A stretch of 64,000 nucleotides of DNA from Sphingomonas ginsenosidivorax. GTDB lineage: Bacteria > Pseudomonadota > Alphaproteobacteria > Sphingomonadales > Sphingomonadaceae. Under the pieces are notes generated by a model that had not been told where the DNA came from, did no database searches, and worked only from the letters and a program-made list of their open reading frames with translations. Location: the NCBI RefSeq assembly GCF_007995065.1, contig NZ_VOQR01000001.1, positions 2,669,001-2,733,000 of the forward strand, in the 5' to 3' direction. The position numbers and the translations under genes were made by a program. Positions 24,438 through 33,762 of the stretch are shown piece by piece (positions within the stretch are counted from its first letter, which is position 1; every line of letters starts with the position of its first letter).

Positions 24438-25313
24438 TCAGGCCGCGATCGCGACGACGGTGTCGCGGCTGCGCGCGGCGATCTCGTCGCCCCAGTGCAG
24501 CAGCTCCATCCGCCCGTCGAAATGCTCGACCAGCGCGGTGCAGCTCTCGACCCAGTCACCGTCGTTGAAATAGGCGACGCCGGCGATCTCGCGCATCTCG
24601 GCGGTGTGGATGTGCCCGCACACCACGCCGTCGACGCCCTTGAGCCCGGCGGCGTGCGCGACGACGGTCTCGAACTGCGAGATGAACGCGACCGCGTTCT
24701 TGACCTTGGCCTTGGCATGCTTCGACAGCGACCAGTAGGGCAGGTTGAGCCGGCGGCGCGCGGCGTTGACCCAGCGGTTGACGCCCATCAGCAGCGTGTA
24801 GGCGGCGTCGCCGACATGCGCGAGCCAGCGGTGCGCGAGCGTGATCGCGTCGAACTCGTCGCCGTGCAGCACCAGCAGCCGGCGGCCGTCCGCGGTCTCG
24901 TGCACCGCGTTGCGCTGGATCGCGATGCCGCCGAAGTCGAGCCCGGTGAACTGGCGGAACGCTTCGTCATGGTTGCCGGGGATGTAGACGACGCGCGTGC
25001 CGCGCTTGGCCCGCTTGAGCAGCCGCCAGACGACGTCGTTGTGCGCGGCCGGCCAATAGACGCGCTTCTTGAGCCGCCAGCCGTCGATCATGTCGCCGAC
25101 CAGGAACATCGTGTCGCTGTCGACGTGATCGAGAAAGTCGACCAGCATCTCGGCGTTGCAGCCGCGCGTGCCGAGATGGACGTCGGAGATCCAGATCGTC
25201 CGGAACCGCCGCCGCTCGACGATCCGTTCGGGGATCGCCGGCCGCGAATGGATGAAATCGGCGATGGCGGTGATATCGGCGATCCCGCGGTCGAACGGCA
25301 ACTCGGCGGTCAT
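24438..25313 (-). CDS. LpxH-like calcineurin-fold phosphoesterase (UDP-2,3-diacylglucosamine diphosphatase family)
   Basis: The 291-residue protein has the full dimetal phosphoesterase set: SDVHLG with Asp44 and His46, GDMIDGW with Asp74, GNHDE with Asn114 and His115, a later His in LLVLHGDEFD, and GHIHTAE. It is longer than E. coli LpxH (240) owing to an N-terminal extension of about 35 residues and an inserted helical cap containing NLPYWSLSKHAKAKVK. Related proteins hydrolyse UDP-diacylglucosamine in lipid A synthesis, but many sphingomonads make glycosphingolipids, and LpxH-like paralogues beside a glycosyltransferase may serve another pyrophosphate. The neighbouring GT4 gene supports an envelope-lipid role without settling the substrate. 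Confidence 0.82.
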   Translation of the reverse strand: MTAELPFDRGIADITAIADFIHSRPAIPERIVERRRFRTIWISDVHLGTRGCNAEMLVDFLDHVDSDTMFLVGDMIDGWRLKKRVYWPAAHNDVVWRLLKRAKRGTRVVYIPGNHDEAFRQFTGLDFGGIAIQRNAVHETADGRRLLVLHGDEFDAITLAHRWLAHVGDAAYTLLMGVNRWVNAARRRLNLPYWSLSKHAKAKVKNAVAFISQFETVVAHAAGLKGVDGVVCGHIHTAEMREIAGVAYFNDGDWVESCTALVEHFDGRMELLHWGDEIAARSRDTVVAIAA

Positions 25314-25488
25314 GGGCAGCCCCCAACGAAGTCCTGCCGATGCTATGCCCCACGAGTGTGACAGCGCTGTGGGATTTGGGTTACGGCACGAAGACCGTCT
25401 CCGCGCGCGCCCCACGCGAACGACGCGAATGACGATCGCCACTTTCCGTCGCCCCGGCACGTTACTATGCGGGCGCGAGAGGATCCCG

Positions 25489-26625
25489 ATGACTGCATGC
25501 ACGGCCGAGCGGATGGCCATGACCCGCTTGACGATCGACCTGGACGCCATCGTCCGCAACTACCGCTGCATCATCGCGCTCGCCCCGGGCAGCGCGGTGG
25601 CCGCGGTGGTAAAGGCGGACGCCTATGGCCTCGGCGCGGGGCGGGTCACCGCTGCGCTGGCGGACGCCGGCTGCGCGCACTTCTTCGTCGCGCATCTGTC
25701 GGAGGTGGCGGCGGTCCGCGACGCGGCGCGCGGCGCCCCCGTCTACGTCCTCAACGGCCTTGCCGCGGGGGCCGAAGCGGATTGCGTCGCGCTCGGCGCG
25801 ATCCCCGTCCTCAACTCGCTCGTGCAGGTCGCCGCGTGGCGCGCGCAGGGGCAACGCCTGCCCGCGATCCTCCAGGTCGATTCGGGGATGCAGCGTCTCG
25901 GGCTTTCGCCGCAGGAGGTCGAGGCGCTGATCGCGGCGCCCGAGCTGCTGGGCGACATCGATCTGCGCTACGTCATGAGCCACCTCGCCTGTGCCGACGA
26001 ACCCGAGCTCGCCGCCAATCGCTGGCAGCGCGATCGCTTCGCGGCGATCTGCGCGCAGCTGCCGCCGGTACCGCGATCGTTCGCCAATTCGGGCGGCGCG
26101 TTCCTCGGCACCGACTATCATTTCGACCTGCTGCGCCCCGGCATCGCGCTGTACGGCGGGCAGCCGCGGCCCGACGTCGTGATGGAGCCCGTCGTCACGC
26201 TGACCGCCGCGATCATCCAGACGCGCATCGTCCCCGCGGGCGCAGGCATCGGCTACGGCCTGACCGCCGCGAGCAACACCGACCGCATCATCGCGACGAT
26301 CGGGATCGGCTATGCGGATGGCTGGCCGCGCCGACTGGGCGGGCGCGGATCGGCGTTTCTGGACGGGCAGCGCGTGCCGATCGTCGGCCGCGTCTCGATG
26401 GACAGCCTGCTGATCGACGTCAGCGCGGTCGCCGAAGCGGCGCGTCAGCCCGGCGCGCCGGTCGAACTGCTCGGCCCCCACCAGACCGTCGACGCGGTCG
26501 CGCGCGATGCCGACACGATATCGTACGAAATCCTGACCCAACTTGGGCAACGCTACGCCCGACACTATGTCGGTGGGACCATCGGAGACAATCCGAGCGA
26601 GATCCATCGGAGAGAAAGAGCATGA
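25489..26625 (+). CDS. dadX: alanine racemase, catabolic (DadX-like)
   Basis: A 378-residue PLP enzyme interconverting L- and D-alanine. The Schiff-base lysine is Lys42 in [10 protein letters not shown], and the catalytic tyrosine is probably Tyr256 in GIGYGLT, with Tyr275 in [11 protein letters not shown]. The phosphate-binding region is [10 protein letters not shown]. The ATG at 25489 has GAGAGGA just upstream; a second ATG eleven residues in is possible. It overlaps the D-amino-acid dehydrogenase gene by ATGA, so the pair is translationally coupled and the racemase is the catabolic isozyme rather than the cell-wall one. An Lrp-type regulator would be expected for this unit, but no site was recognised. 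Confidence 0.93.
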   Translation: MTACTAERMAMTRLTIDLDAIVRNYRCIIALAPGSAVAAVVKADAYGLGAGRVTAALADAGCAHFFVAHLSEVAAVRDAARGAPVYVLNGLAAGAEADCVALGAIPVLNSLVQVAAWRAQGQRLPAILQVDSGMQRLGLSPQEVEALIAAPELLGDIDLRYVMSHLACADEPELAANRWQRDRFAAICAQLPPVPRSFANSGGAFLGTDYHFDLLRPGIALYGGQPRPDVVMEPVVTLTAAIIQTRIVPAGAGIGYGLTAASNTDRIIATIGIGYADGWPRRLGGRGSAFLDGQRVPIVGRVSMDSLLIDVSAVAEAARQPGAPVELLGPHQTVDAVARDADTISYEILTQLGQRYARHYVGGTIGDNPSEIHRRERA

Positions 26626-27875
26626 AAGTCCTCGTCCTAGGCAGCGGCGTGATCGGCGTCACATCGGCCTGGTACCTGCAGGAAGCCGGCCATGAGGTGA
26701 CGGTCGTCGACCGCCAGCCCGCGCCCGCGATGGAGACGAGCTTCGCCAATGCTGGCGAGATCTCACCAGGCTATGCCTCGCCCTGGGCGGCGCCGGGAAT
26801 CCCCGCAAAAGCGATGAAATGGCTGTTCATGCAGCACGCCCCGCTGATTCTGCGGCCGCGGGCGGACATGGCGATGATGCGTTGGCTGTTCGCGATGCTG
26901 CGCAACTGCACCGCCGAGCGCTATGCGATCAACAAGCGCCGGATGGTGCGGGTCGCCGAATATAGCCGCGATCGGCTGATCGACCTGCGCCATAGCACCG
27001 GCATTGCCTATGACGAGCGGATGCAGGGCACGCTGCAGTTGTTCCGCGATGCCAAGCAGCTCGACGGCATGGCCAAGGACATCGAAGTGCTCGCCGCCGA
27101 CGGCGTGCCGTTCGAGGTGCTCGACCGCGCCGGCTGTATCGCGATCGAGCCGGGGCTCGCCAACAGCGCGGCCCCGATCGCCGGTGGGCTGCGGCTGCCC
27201 AACGACGAGACCGGCGACTGCTTCAAGTTCACCAACGCGCTGGCGAAGCTGGCGGCGGCGCGCGGCGTGACCTTCATCCAGAACCGCACGATCGAGGGAC
27301 TGACGTCGGAAAAGGGCAAGATCACCGGCGTCGTCACCGATGGCGGCGTGATGACCGCGGACGCCTATGTCGTCGCGACCGGCCCGCATTCGCCGCAGAT
27401 CGTCAAGTCGCTGGGCCTGAAGGTACCTGTCTTTCCAGTAAAGGGCTATTCGATCACCGTGCCGATCACCAACGCCGCGCGCGCGCCCGAATCGACTCTG
27501 CTCGACGAGAGCTACAAGGTCGCGATCACGCGGCTGGGCGACCGGATCCGCGTCGGCGGGATGGCGGAGATCTCGGGCTACAACAACGCCCTGCCCGAGG
27601 CGCGGCGCGCGACGCTGGAGCATTCGGTCGGCACGCTGTTCCCCGGCGCGGGCGATCTGTCCGCCGCGAGCTACTGGTCCGGCCTGCGGCCGATGACGCC
27701 CGACAGCACGCCGATCATCGGCCCGACGCGCTATCCCAACCTGTTTCTCAACACCGGCCACGGCACGCTCGGCTGGACGATGGCGTGCGGGTCGGGCCGC
27801 ATCATCGCCGACATCGTCAGCGGCCATACCCCCAATATCGAGGTCGAAGACCTCGCGCTCTCGCGCTACAACTAG
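26622..27875 (+). CDS. dadA: D-amino acid dehydrogenase DadA
   Basis: A 417-residue FAD enzyme of the DAO family. The dinucleotide-binding motif [21 protein letters not shown] opens the chain; [34 protein letters not shown] and the C-terminal [22 protein letters not shown] are characteristic of DadA. It oxidises D-alanine to pyruvate and ammonia and feeds electrons to the respiratory chain, at the inner face of the membrane. The ATG overlaps the racemase stop (ATGA) and is preceded by GGAGAGAAAGAG. Racemase, DadA and RidA form the complete alanine-use route: L-Ala to D-Ala to pyruvate. Confidence 0.95.
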   Translation: MKVLVLGSGVIGVTSAWYLQEAGHEVTVVDRQPAPAMETSFANAGEISPGYASPWAAPGIPAKAMKWLFMQHAPLILRPRADMAMMRWLFAMLRNCTAERYAINKRRMVRVAEYSRDRLIDLRHSTGIAYDERMQGTLQLFRDAKQLDGMAKDIEVLAADGVPFEVLDRAGCIAIEPGLANSAAPIAGGLRLPNDETGDCFKFTNALAKLAAARGVTFIQNRTIEGLTSEKGKITGVVTDGGVMTADAYVVATGPHSPQIVKSLGLKVPVFPVKGYSITVPITNAARAPESTLLDESYKVAITRLGDRIRVGGMAEISGYNNALPEARRATLEHSVGTLFPGAGDLSAASYWSGLRPMTPDSTPIIGPTRYPNLFLNTGHGTLGWTMACGSGRIIADIVSGHTPNIEVEDLALSRYN

Positions 27876-27885
27876 GACCTGCGCC

Positions 27886-28233
27886 ATGACGATCACCCGC
27901 ATCGATACCGACGCCCGCATGAGCCAGGCCGTGATTCACGGCGACACCATCTACCTGGCCGGCCAGGTCGGCGAGCCCGGCCAGGACGTCGCCGAACAGA
28001 CCCGCACCGCGCTCGCCGAGGTCGACGCGCTGCTGGCTCAGGCCGGCAGCGACAAGTCGAAGCTGCTGATGGTGACGATCTGGCTCGCCGACATGGCCGA
28101 CTTCGCCGCGATGAACGCGGTGTGGGATCCGTGGATCGCCGGGGTCGCGGCGCCGGCCCGCGCGACCGGCGAGGCGAAGCTCGCATCGCCGGACTACAAG
28201 GTCGAGATCATCGCGGTCGCGGCGCGGGGCTGA
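27886..28233 (+). CDS. ridA: RidA family enamine/imine deaminase
   Basis: A 115-residue protein of the Rid/YjgF family, which speeds hydrolysis of reactive enamines and imines. The signature GDTIYLAGQVGEPGQDVAEQTRTALAEVDALLAQAG, the Arg in AAPARATGEAKLASPDYKVEI, which binds the substrate carboxylate, and the trimer-forming fold are evident. It starts 10 bp after dadA. In this operon it would clear the 2-iminopropionate released by DadA, a sensible partner for alanine oxidation. It is convergent with the phytase gene and only 3 bp separate the two stops. Confidence 0.92.
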   Translation: MTITRIDTDARMSQAVIHGDTIYLAGQVGEPGQDVAEQTRTALAEVDALLAQAGSDKSKLLMVTIWLADMADFAAMNAVWDPWIAGVAAPARATGEAKLASPDYKVEIIAVAARG

Positions 28234-28236
28234 GCG

Positions 28237-29451
28237 CTAGTCGAGCGACAGCCGCTTCGCCATCAGCGCGTCGAACGCCGCGAGCGTGCACAGCCCGCGG
28301 ACGCCGCGCGCGGTGCAGCCCGCGATCGGCATGACGTGGCGATAGGGCCGCGCCGTGCCGAGCATGCGGATCTGCTCCAGCGTCTGCGCGCGGTACACCG
28401 CGCGGACGTAGCGCCTGCCCTGACGGTCGACGAGCCGATCGACCATGATCGCGCCGCCCGGGGCGGGATCGTCCGCGGCGAGGCCGGGGACGCGCCAGTG
28501 CAGGTCGAGCAGCCCGGCGAGGCTCGCGACATTGGTATCGTGGCCGGAGATCATCGTGAGCGCCGGCGCGCCGGGCCGCGCATCGACGACCGCCTCGCGC
28601 ATCAGCGGCCCCAGCCCCGACAGGTTGCGCGCCGCGACGTAGAGCGGCCGCGCGAGCAGGCGGAACTCGACCGCATGCAGCTCCGACGCGGCGGCGATAT
28701 CCGCCGCGCTCGCCCGGCCCCAGCCGACCTCGCGCATCGCCTTGCCGTCGGCATATTGCAGCAACAGGATCTGCGCGACGGTCGACGCGCTGTCGAGCGC
28801 ACCGCTGAGCTTGGGCCGGCTGTCGGACTTCGCGGGTGCGAGCCCCGACGGTTCGCCGGTCACGCCGCAGCCGGTCTTTGCCGAACCGCACAGGATCGCG
28901 TCGAGCCGGCGCATGACCGGCTGCAACCGGCGATCCTCCCCGGCGATGCCGCCGCCCCCCGCATCGGCCAGCACCGCGGCGCGGGCCACCGCCGGATCGA
29001 ACGCCACCGCGCGCTCGCCGATCGGCGCGAACAGCGGGTCGGCGACGTCCTGCGGCCGGTGCGCGATCACGGGTTTGCAACCGGGTAGCAGCGCCGCGGT
29101 CCAGACCTCGGCGGTGGCGATCGTGCGCTGGTCGCTGTCGGCGACGACCCGGACCGTGCCGCAGCCCTTGGCCGGCAGCACGCGGTCGCGAACCAGCGCC
29201 GCCCGGTCGGACGCCGCGAGACGGCGCAGCGCCTCGGCCCCGTGCGGAGTGAGATAGCCGGGCTTCACCGGCCAGCTCGGCCAGGCCTCGGCGGCGGTCC
29301 CCTCCGGCATCGGCGGTGCCTTGGTCGGCGGGCGGACGCCGTGGCGCATCAGCATCACGACGCGCTCGACGCGCAGGCCCGCCTGCGCCGTCGCCGCGGT
29401 CCCGGCCGAGAGCAGCAGGGCCGCGCAGGTGGCGTTGAGAAGAGCGCGCAT
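28237..29451 (-). CDS. exported histidine acid phosphatase, phytase type
   Basis: A 404-residue secreted protein with a signal peptide (residues 1-24) and the two halves of the histidine-acid-phosphatase active site: R36-H37-G38-V39-R40-P41-P42 in the VVMLMRHGVRPPTK block, and His304-Asp305 in ISGHDTNV. The RHGxRxP plus HD pair defines the AppA-like phytase/glucose-1-phosphatase branch. Six or so cysteines could form disulfides. Substrates are phytate or other phosphomonoesters in the periplasm. The ATG at 29451 is chosen for its AAGGAA site; an upstream ATG adds five residues. It starts only 17 bp after the TonB receptor stop, so they form an operon with the Pho-box candidate upstream. Confidence 0.9.
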   Translation of the reverse strand: MRALLNATCAALLLSAGTAATAQAGLRVERVVMLMRHGVRPPTKAPPMPEGTAAEAWPSWPVKPGYLTPHGAEALRRLAASDRAALVRDRVLPAKGCGTVRVVADSDQRTIATAEVWTAALLPGCKPVIAHRPQDVADPLFAPIGERAVAFDPAVARAAVLADAGGGGIAGEDRRLQPVMRRLDAILCGSAKTGCGVTGEPSGLAPAKSDSRPKLSGALDSASTVAQILLLQYADGKAMREVGWGRASAADIAAASELHAVEFRLLARPLYVAARNLSGLGPLMREAVVDARPGAPALTMISGHDTNVASLAGLLDLHWRVPGLAADDPAPGGAIMVDRLVDRQGRRYVRAVYRAQTLEQIRMLGTARPYRHVMPIAGCTARGVRGLCTLAAFDALMAKRLSLD

Positions 29452-29467
29452 CGGGGTTCCTTGCATC

Positions 29468-32062
29468 CTAGAAATGGAGCTGCGCCCCCCAGCGGACCGA
29501 CAGGTCGTAGCGTTCGCGCTCGACCAGCTGCGCCTTGGTGCCGATATAGCGGCGCCACGGTGCGTCGGTCAGGTTCGTCGCGTTGGCGAAGAAGGTCAAT
29601 TCGGGCGTCACCTGATAGCTCGCATTGACGTCGAGCTGGCCGTTGCGGTCGGTATACTGGTCCTGCGCCGCGGTCGCGCCCAGCGTGTCGAGATAGGCCG
29701 AGCGGTACGAATACGCCGCGCGCACCGCGAAGCCGTATTTCTCGTAGAATAGCTGCGCGGTGCCGACATGCTTCGACTGCAGGAACAGCGGAATGTCCCC
29801 GGTCCGCGGCGTGGCGCCGAGCACGGTGCCGTTCCCGTCGCCCCAGATCCGCGTATAGTTCGCGCTGACCCCGAAGCCGTCGAGCGGCGACGGCAGGAAA
29901 GTGAAGCGGGTCTGCAGGTTGACCTCGATCCCGTAGACCTTGGCCTTGTCGATATTGAGCGGGGTCGACACGCTGGCGTTGGTCAGCGCCTGGCCCGCGA
30001 AGCTGCCGGTCTGGCCGAGCAGGACCTGCTGGTAGATCGGGTCGTCGAGCCTCTTGTAGAAGCCGCCGACCGAGATCAGCCCCTGCCCCGGCAGATAATA
30101 TTCGATCGCGCCGTCGAAGTTGAGCGCCTTGTACGGCTTGAGGTCCGGATTGCCCTGCGCGACCGAGACCGGGTTGGTCGTGGTGTCGACCGACACGAAC
30201 GGTGCGAGCTGCGCGTAGTTCGGACGCCCGATCGCGGTCGTCACCGCCGCGCGCAGCACCAGGTCGTCGGCGACGTCGTAGCGCGCGTTCAGCCCCGGGA
30301 AGACGTCGGTATATTGCTTCGACCCGAAGCTGTTGAACCCCGAACTGGCCGAGGTCGTCGCGGTGATCAGCTTAGCCTGGCTGCGGTCGCGGGTATGCTC
30401 GACTCGTACGCCGGGGACGAGCGTCAACCGGTCGAACTTGAGCGTCGCCATCGCATAGCCGGCGATGATGCGTTCCTTGACGTCGTAATCGTTCGCGAGG
30501 CTGTTGTTGACCGAGCCTGCCGCGTTGAGCGTGACCGTCCCCGGATTGGCGGCGAGGAACGCCTCCGCGGTGTCGTAGCCGATGCGCGGGCCGAAGCTGT
30601 AGTCGCCGCCGTAGAAGCTGGTGTCGCCGAGATACGAAACGTTGGCGAGCGTGAAAGTCCGCCCCGCGGTCAGACCATAGGTCTGGTAGTCGCGGTTGTT
30701 GGTCTTGTGCCGGTCGAGATATTTCCCGCCGATCTTGACCGACGACCCGCCGCTGCCGAACGCGAGCGGGATCGTATAGTCGACCCGCCCCTGCGCCAGC
30801 CGCTCGACCGCGAGGCGGCGGTCGTAGTTGACGCTGTTCAGCGTGTACGCGGTCTGCGCGAGCGTGGTGCCGGGCACGAAATCATAGGGCGCGTCGGACA
30901 CGTCGTAGTTGACGGTCAGCGCGGTCCCGCCGGTGCGGAAGTTGTATTCCGAGCGCAGCGGATCGCGCTTCTGCGCGCGGGCATAGCCGCCGCTGATCGC
31001 GAGCTGGCCCGGGCCGACCGCGAACTCGCCGCCGCCCTGCACCGACTTGGTGGTGTCGGCCTCCTGCCGGCGCCGGACGCGCACGCTACCGCGACCGCGG
31101 AAGGTGCCGGTGGTCGCGGTCTGGTTGGTGAACGCCGACTGGTTGTCGATGATGAACTGATCGCGCGTCTCGCTGTCGTCGAACGCCGAATAGGTGCCGC
31201 GCAGGAAGATCTTCGTCGTGTCGCTCGGCCGCCAGTCGAGGTTGAGCACGGCACCTTTGCGCGTCCGCGTCAGGTTGTAGTCGCGCAGGCCGTACTGGTC
31301 GGGAACGACGAAGCCGTTCGCCGCGGTGGCTACACGATAATTGGTCGAACCCTGGAAATTCTCCGATTCGATCGGGCGCTTCGAATAATTGACCGACAGC
31401 ACCGCACCGAACTGGCCGTCGGGGCCAAACAGCCCGCCGACCTGGACGTCGCCTTCATAGGGGTGCTTGCCGTTGAGCTTCGACCAGCCATAGGCAGCGC
31501 GCGCATCGGCGAAATAGGGCTTGTTGCGGTCGAACGCCGACAGCGTGCGGATATCGACCGATCCGCCGATCGCGTTGGCGTCCTGGTCCGCGGTCAGCGA
31601 CTTGGTGACGACCACCGCGTTGATCAGCGCCGACGGGATGTCGTCGAGCTTGACCTGGCGCCCCTCGGGCTCGGGTGCCGGCAACGTCATGCCGTTGAGC
31701 GTGACATTGACGAGATCGGGGTTGATCCCGCGGACGATGACGTAGCGCCCCTCGCCCTGGTCGTTCGCGACCGACAGGCCGGGGATGCGGCGGACCGCCT
31801 CGGCGACGTTCTGGTCGGGCAGCTTCCCGACATCGTTGGCGAAGATCGCCTCGACGAAATTGTCGGCGCTGCGCTTCTCCTCGATCGCCTTGCGTTCGCC
31901 GGCGCGCGTGCCGGTGACGACGATGTCGGGCGCGTCGGTCGGATCGGCGGCGGCTGCCGTGGCCGCCGCGGTAGCGGGCACCGTCTGCGCCTGCGCGACG
32001 CCACCCAGCATCGCGCCCACTGCGACGCCCGCTGCCAATGCGGCCCTGAAAGTCTTGATCAT
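29468..32062 (-). CDS. TonB-dependent outer-membrane receptor (phytase-associated)
   Basis: An 864-residue receptor with a signal peptide (residues 1-25), a short Ala-rich linker, DIVVTGTRAGERKAIEEKR at the start of the plug (a TonB-box-like segment), plug motifs PDQNVAEAVRRIPGLSVAND and VRGINPDLVNVTLNGM, and a 22-strand barrel ending in a C-terminal Phe (GAQLHF). No carboxypeptidase-type extension is present. The receptor imports a substrate across the outer membrane using TonB energy. The operon partner is a phytase, so phytate or a lower inositol phosphate is the likely ligand; TBDR-phytase pairs are known in Caulobacter and sphingomonads. A PhoB-box-like repeat lies 44-72 nt upstream of the start. 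Confidence 0.93.
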   Translation of the reverse strand: MIKTFRAALAAGVAVGAMLGGVAQAQTVPATAAATAAAADPTDAPDIVVTGTRAGERKAIEEKRSADNFVEAIFANDVGKLPDQNVAEAVRRIPGLSVANDQGEGRYVIVRGINPDLVNVTLNGMTLPAPEPEGRQVKLDDIPSALINAVVVTKSLTADQDANAIGGSVDIRTLSAFDRNKPYFADARAAYGWSKLNGKHPYEGDVQVGGLFGPDGQFGAVLSVNYSKRPIESENFQGSTNYRVATAANGFVVPDQYGLRDYNLTRTRKGAVLNLDWRPSDTTKIFLRGTYSAFDDSETRDQFIIDNQSAFTNQTATTGTFRGRGSVRVRRRQEADTTKSVQGGGEFAVGPGQLAISGGYARAQKRDPLRSEYNFRTGGTALTVNYDVSDAPYDFVPGTTLAQTAYTLNSVNYDRRLAVERLAQGRVDYTIPLAFGSGGSSVKIGGKYLDRHKTNNRDYQTYGLTAGRTFTLANVSYLGDTSFYGGDYSFGPRIGYDTAEAFLAANPGTVTLNAAGSVNNSLANDYDVKERIIAGYAMATLKFDRLTLVPGVRVEHTRDRSQAKLITATTSASSGFNSFGSKQYTDVFPGLNARYDVADDLVLRAAVTTAIGRPNYAQLAPFVSVDTTTNPVSVAQGNPDLKPYKALNFDGAIEYYLPGQGLISVGGFYKRLDDPIYQQVLLGQTGSFAGQALTNASVSTPLNIDKAKVYGIEVNLQTRFTFLPSPLDGFGVSANYTRIWGDGNGTVLGATPRTGDIPLFLQSKHVGTAQLFYEKYGFAVRAAYSYRSAYLDTLGATAAQDQYTDRNGQLDVNASYQVTPELTFFANATNLTDAPWRRYIGTKAQLVERERYDLSVRWGAQLHF

Positions 32063-32105
32063 GTTGCGTAATCCACCCTGCTCCGGGTCCGCCTAGCGGG
32101 CGGCG

Positions 32106-32134
32106 AAGACAGATCGGCGTCGGCGCGATGACAG
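32106..32134 (-). promoter_or_regulatory. candidate PhoB box upstream of the TBDR-phytase operon
   Basis: On the minus strand CTGTCAT (32128-32134) and CTGTCTT (32106-32112) lie exactly 22 bp apart, twice the 11-bp period of the alphaproteobacterial Pho box CTGTCAT-N4-CTGTCAT. The position between them holds a degenerate CCGACGC, and CCGACTT lies one period upstream. The start codon is about 44 nt downstream. Confidence 0.5.
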
Positions 32135-32165
32135 ACTTAAGTCGGTGCGTGCAGGGTGGGCGGCG

Positions 32166-33164
32166 CTAGCGGCGGCGGCGCCTGGTCGAGGGCGTCGGCG
32201 CTGCGCTATCCCCGGCCTCCAGCGTGCGCCAGCGGGCGAAGCGGTCCGCGGTCAGCGCCCCCGTCTCGATCGCCGCGCGCACGGCGCAGCCCGGCTCGCG
32301 ACCGTGCAGGCAGTTGGAGAATTTGCAGTCCTGCGCCGCCCGCTCGAAATCGTCGAACACCTCGGCGATTCCCGCGGTCGCCTCGGACAGCTGCAGTTCG
32401 CGCATGCCGGGCAGGTCGAGCAGCCAGCCGCCCTGATCGAGGCGATGCATCTGCCGCACGGTCGTCGTGTGCCGCCCCGTGCCGTCGGTCTCGCGGATCG
32501 GCTGGGTGGCGATGCTGTCGGAGCGGCGCAGCGTGTTGACCAGAGTCGACTTGCCGACGCCGGACGAGCCAAGGAACGCGACGGTCTGGCCCGGTCCGCA
32601 ATAGTCGGCGAGAAAGGCCACGTCGGCGGGGTCGCGGCCGTTGACGCTGTGCACCACCAGCCCCGGCTCGATCGCACGCGCTGCCGCGACATAGGTCTCG
32701 GGCGTGTCGGTTAGGTCGACCTTGGTGAGGATCACGACCGCGCGGACGCCGACTTCGCGCGCGAGCACGAGATAGCGCTCGATCCGCGCGACGCTGAAGT
32801 CCTGGTTGCACGACGCGACGAGGAACACCGTGTCGACGTTCGCGGCGATCATCTGTTCGCGCCGCGGGTCGCCCGGCGCGCGCCGCTTGAACAGGTTCTT
32901 GCGCGCGAGCACGCGGACCGGCAGCGGCGGATCGCCGGCGAGCAGCAGCCAGTCGCCGACGGTCGGATGATCGTCCTCGGGCTGCGCGCCCTGGATGTGC
33001 GACGGCACGGTACCGTCCCATCCCTCGCCTGCGACCGCGATCTGCCCGCGGTGCACCGACATCACGCGGACGGGGCGCAGATAGGTCGCTTCCGTCGCCG
33101 ACAGCTGGTCGGCGAAATGCGCGTCCCAGCCGAGCGCGGGCAGATCCGGATCGGGCGGCGTCAT
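32166..33164 (-). CDS. rsgA: ribosome small-subunit-dependent GTPase A
   Basis: A 332-residue circularly permuted GTPase acting in late 30S maturation. The N-terminal OB fold precedes a permuted G domain: G4 LTKVDL, then G1 GSSGVGKST, G2 region with GRHTTT, and G3 DLPGM. A C-terminal zinc-binding domain shows C-K-F-S-N-C-L-H-G-R-E-P-G-C with ligand-like Cys, Cys, His and Cys. The last residues (STRRRRR) are basic and probably contact rRNA. It lies alone between the phytase-linked receptor (whose start is 103 bp downstream) and a short unknown gene. The ribosome-binding site is weak, which is common for rsgA. Confidence 0.93.
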   Translation of the reverse strand: MTPPDPDLPALGWDAHFADQLSATEATYLRPVRVMSVHRGQIAVAGEGWDGTVPSHIQGAQPEDDHPTVGDWLLLAGDPPLPVRVLARKNLFKRRAPGDPRREQMIAANVDTVFLVASCNQDFSVARIERYLVLAREVGVRAVVILTKVDLTDTPETYVAAARAIEPGLVVHSVNGRDPADVAFLADYCGPGQTVAFLGSSGVGKSTLVNTLRRSDSIATQPIRETDGTGRHTTTVRQMHRLDQGGWLLDLPGMRELQLSEATAGIAEVFDDFERAAQDCKFSNCLHGREPGCAVRAAIETGALTADRFARWRTLEAGDSAAPTPSTRRRRR

Positions 33165-33196
33165 AGGAATGGAGGGACAGCCTTCATCGCGCCGCC

Positions 33197-33550
33197 TTAC
33201 TGGTAATGCGCGGTCTTGGCGAACCCGTCATTGGTCTTCGCCATCTTGGTGAGCTTGCGTATATAGGCGCGGACGTGGCGGTCGAACCGGGTGTCGTCGT
33301 ACACCCCGCGCCAGATGAACGCGTCGCGCTCGAGCAGCGCCTTGAGGTCCTTCAGGACCGCGTCGGCACTGTCGGTGCTCTTGACCGACGAACACACCAT
33401 TTCCTCGGCGGCCGCCTTGTCGCAATCGTCGTGGTGGCCGTAGCCGCCGCGCTCGGCGCGCACCTGGTCGGACCGCGCAGCCGCGATCCGGCTGTCCAGC
33501 CATTTGCGGACGGCGGCGCCATCCCATTCGCGTGCAGCATTCTCGACCAT
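33197..33550 (-). CDS. small soluble protein of unknown function
   Basis: The 117-residue product has no signal peptide or membrane segment. It is rich in charged residues (REWDGAAVRKWLDSR, RAERGGYGHHDDCDKAAAEEM) and ends in FAKTAHYQ. A His-His-Asp-Asp-Cys cluster near residue 41 could bind metal, but no known motif is satisfied. The frame also opens with GTG at 33556, only two codons earlier. An AGGAG site is nearer that GTG and a GAGG nearer the ATG; either is possible. It is separated from rsgA by 32 bp and lies on the same strand. I do not recognise the family. Confidence 0.6.
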   Translation of the reverse strand: MVENAAREWDGAAVRKWLDSRIAAARSDQVRAERGGYGHHDDCDKAAAEEMVCSSVKSTDSADAVLKDLKALLERDAFIWRGVYDDTRFDRHVRAYIRKLTKMAKTNDGFAKTAHYQ

Positions 33551-33663
33551 CGTCACCTCGTGGCGCTCCTCTAGGCCGCGCTGGCGGGCTTGTCAGGGCT
33601 TTCATCGGCAGCGGCGATCATACGCGGCGACCGCGTTTCAAGGTCCGCGGCGAAAAATTCTGT

Positions 33664-33678
33664 TGCCCGATCCGGGCA
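33664..33678. promoter_or_regulatory. short perfect palindrome upstream of the FdhF/YdeP-like gene
   Basis: TGCCCG-ATC-CGGGCA is a perfect 6+3+6 inverted repeat about 85 bp before the molybdo-oxidoreductase start, in a region with a more AT-rich flank (AAAAATTC ... GAATTC). It may be an operator, but no regulator family is recognised. Confidence 0.3.
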
Positions 33679-33762
33679 CGAATTCACTTGCGCCATACCC
33701 GCTGTGCTCCTTGAAGCGCCGCATGCCCGGGCGCGCGATCGTCCGCTTGCAGGAGAGTGAGT

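Noticed and set aside
29768..32071. 767-codon plus-strand frame opposite the phytase-linked TonB receptor
   Set aside because: Antisense shadow of a receptor gene with complete plug and barrel motifs.
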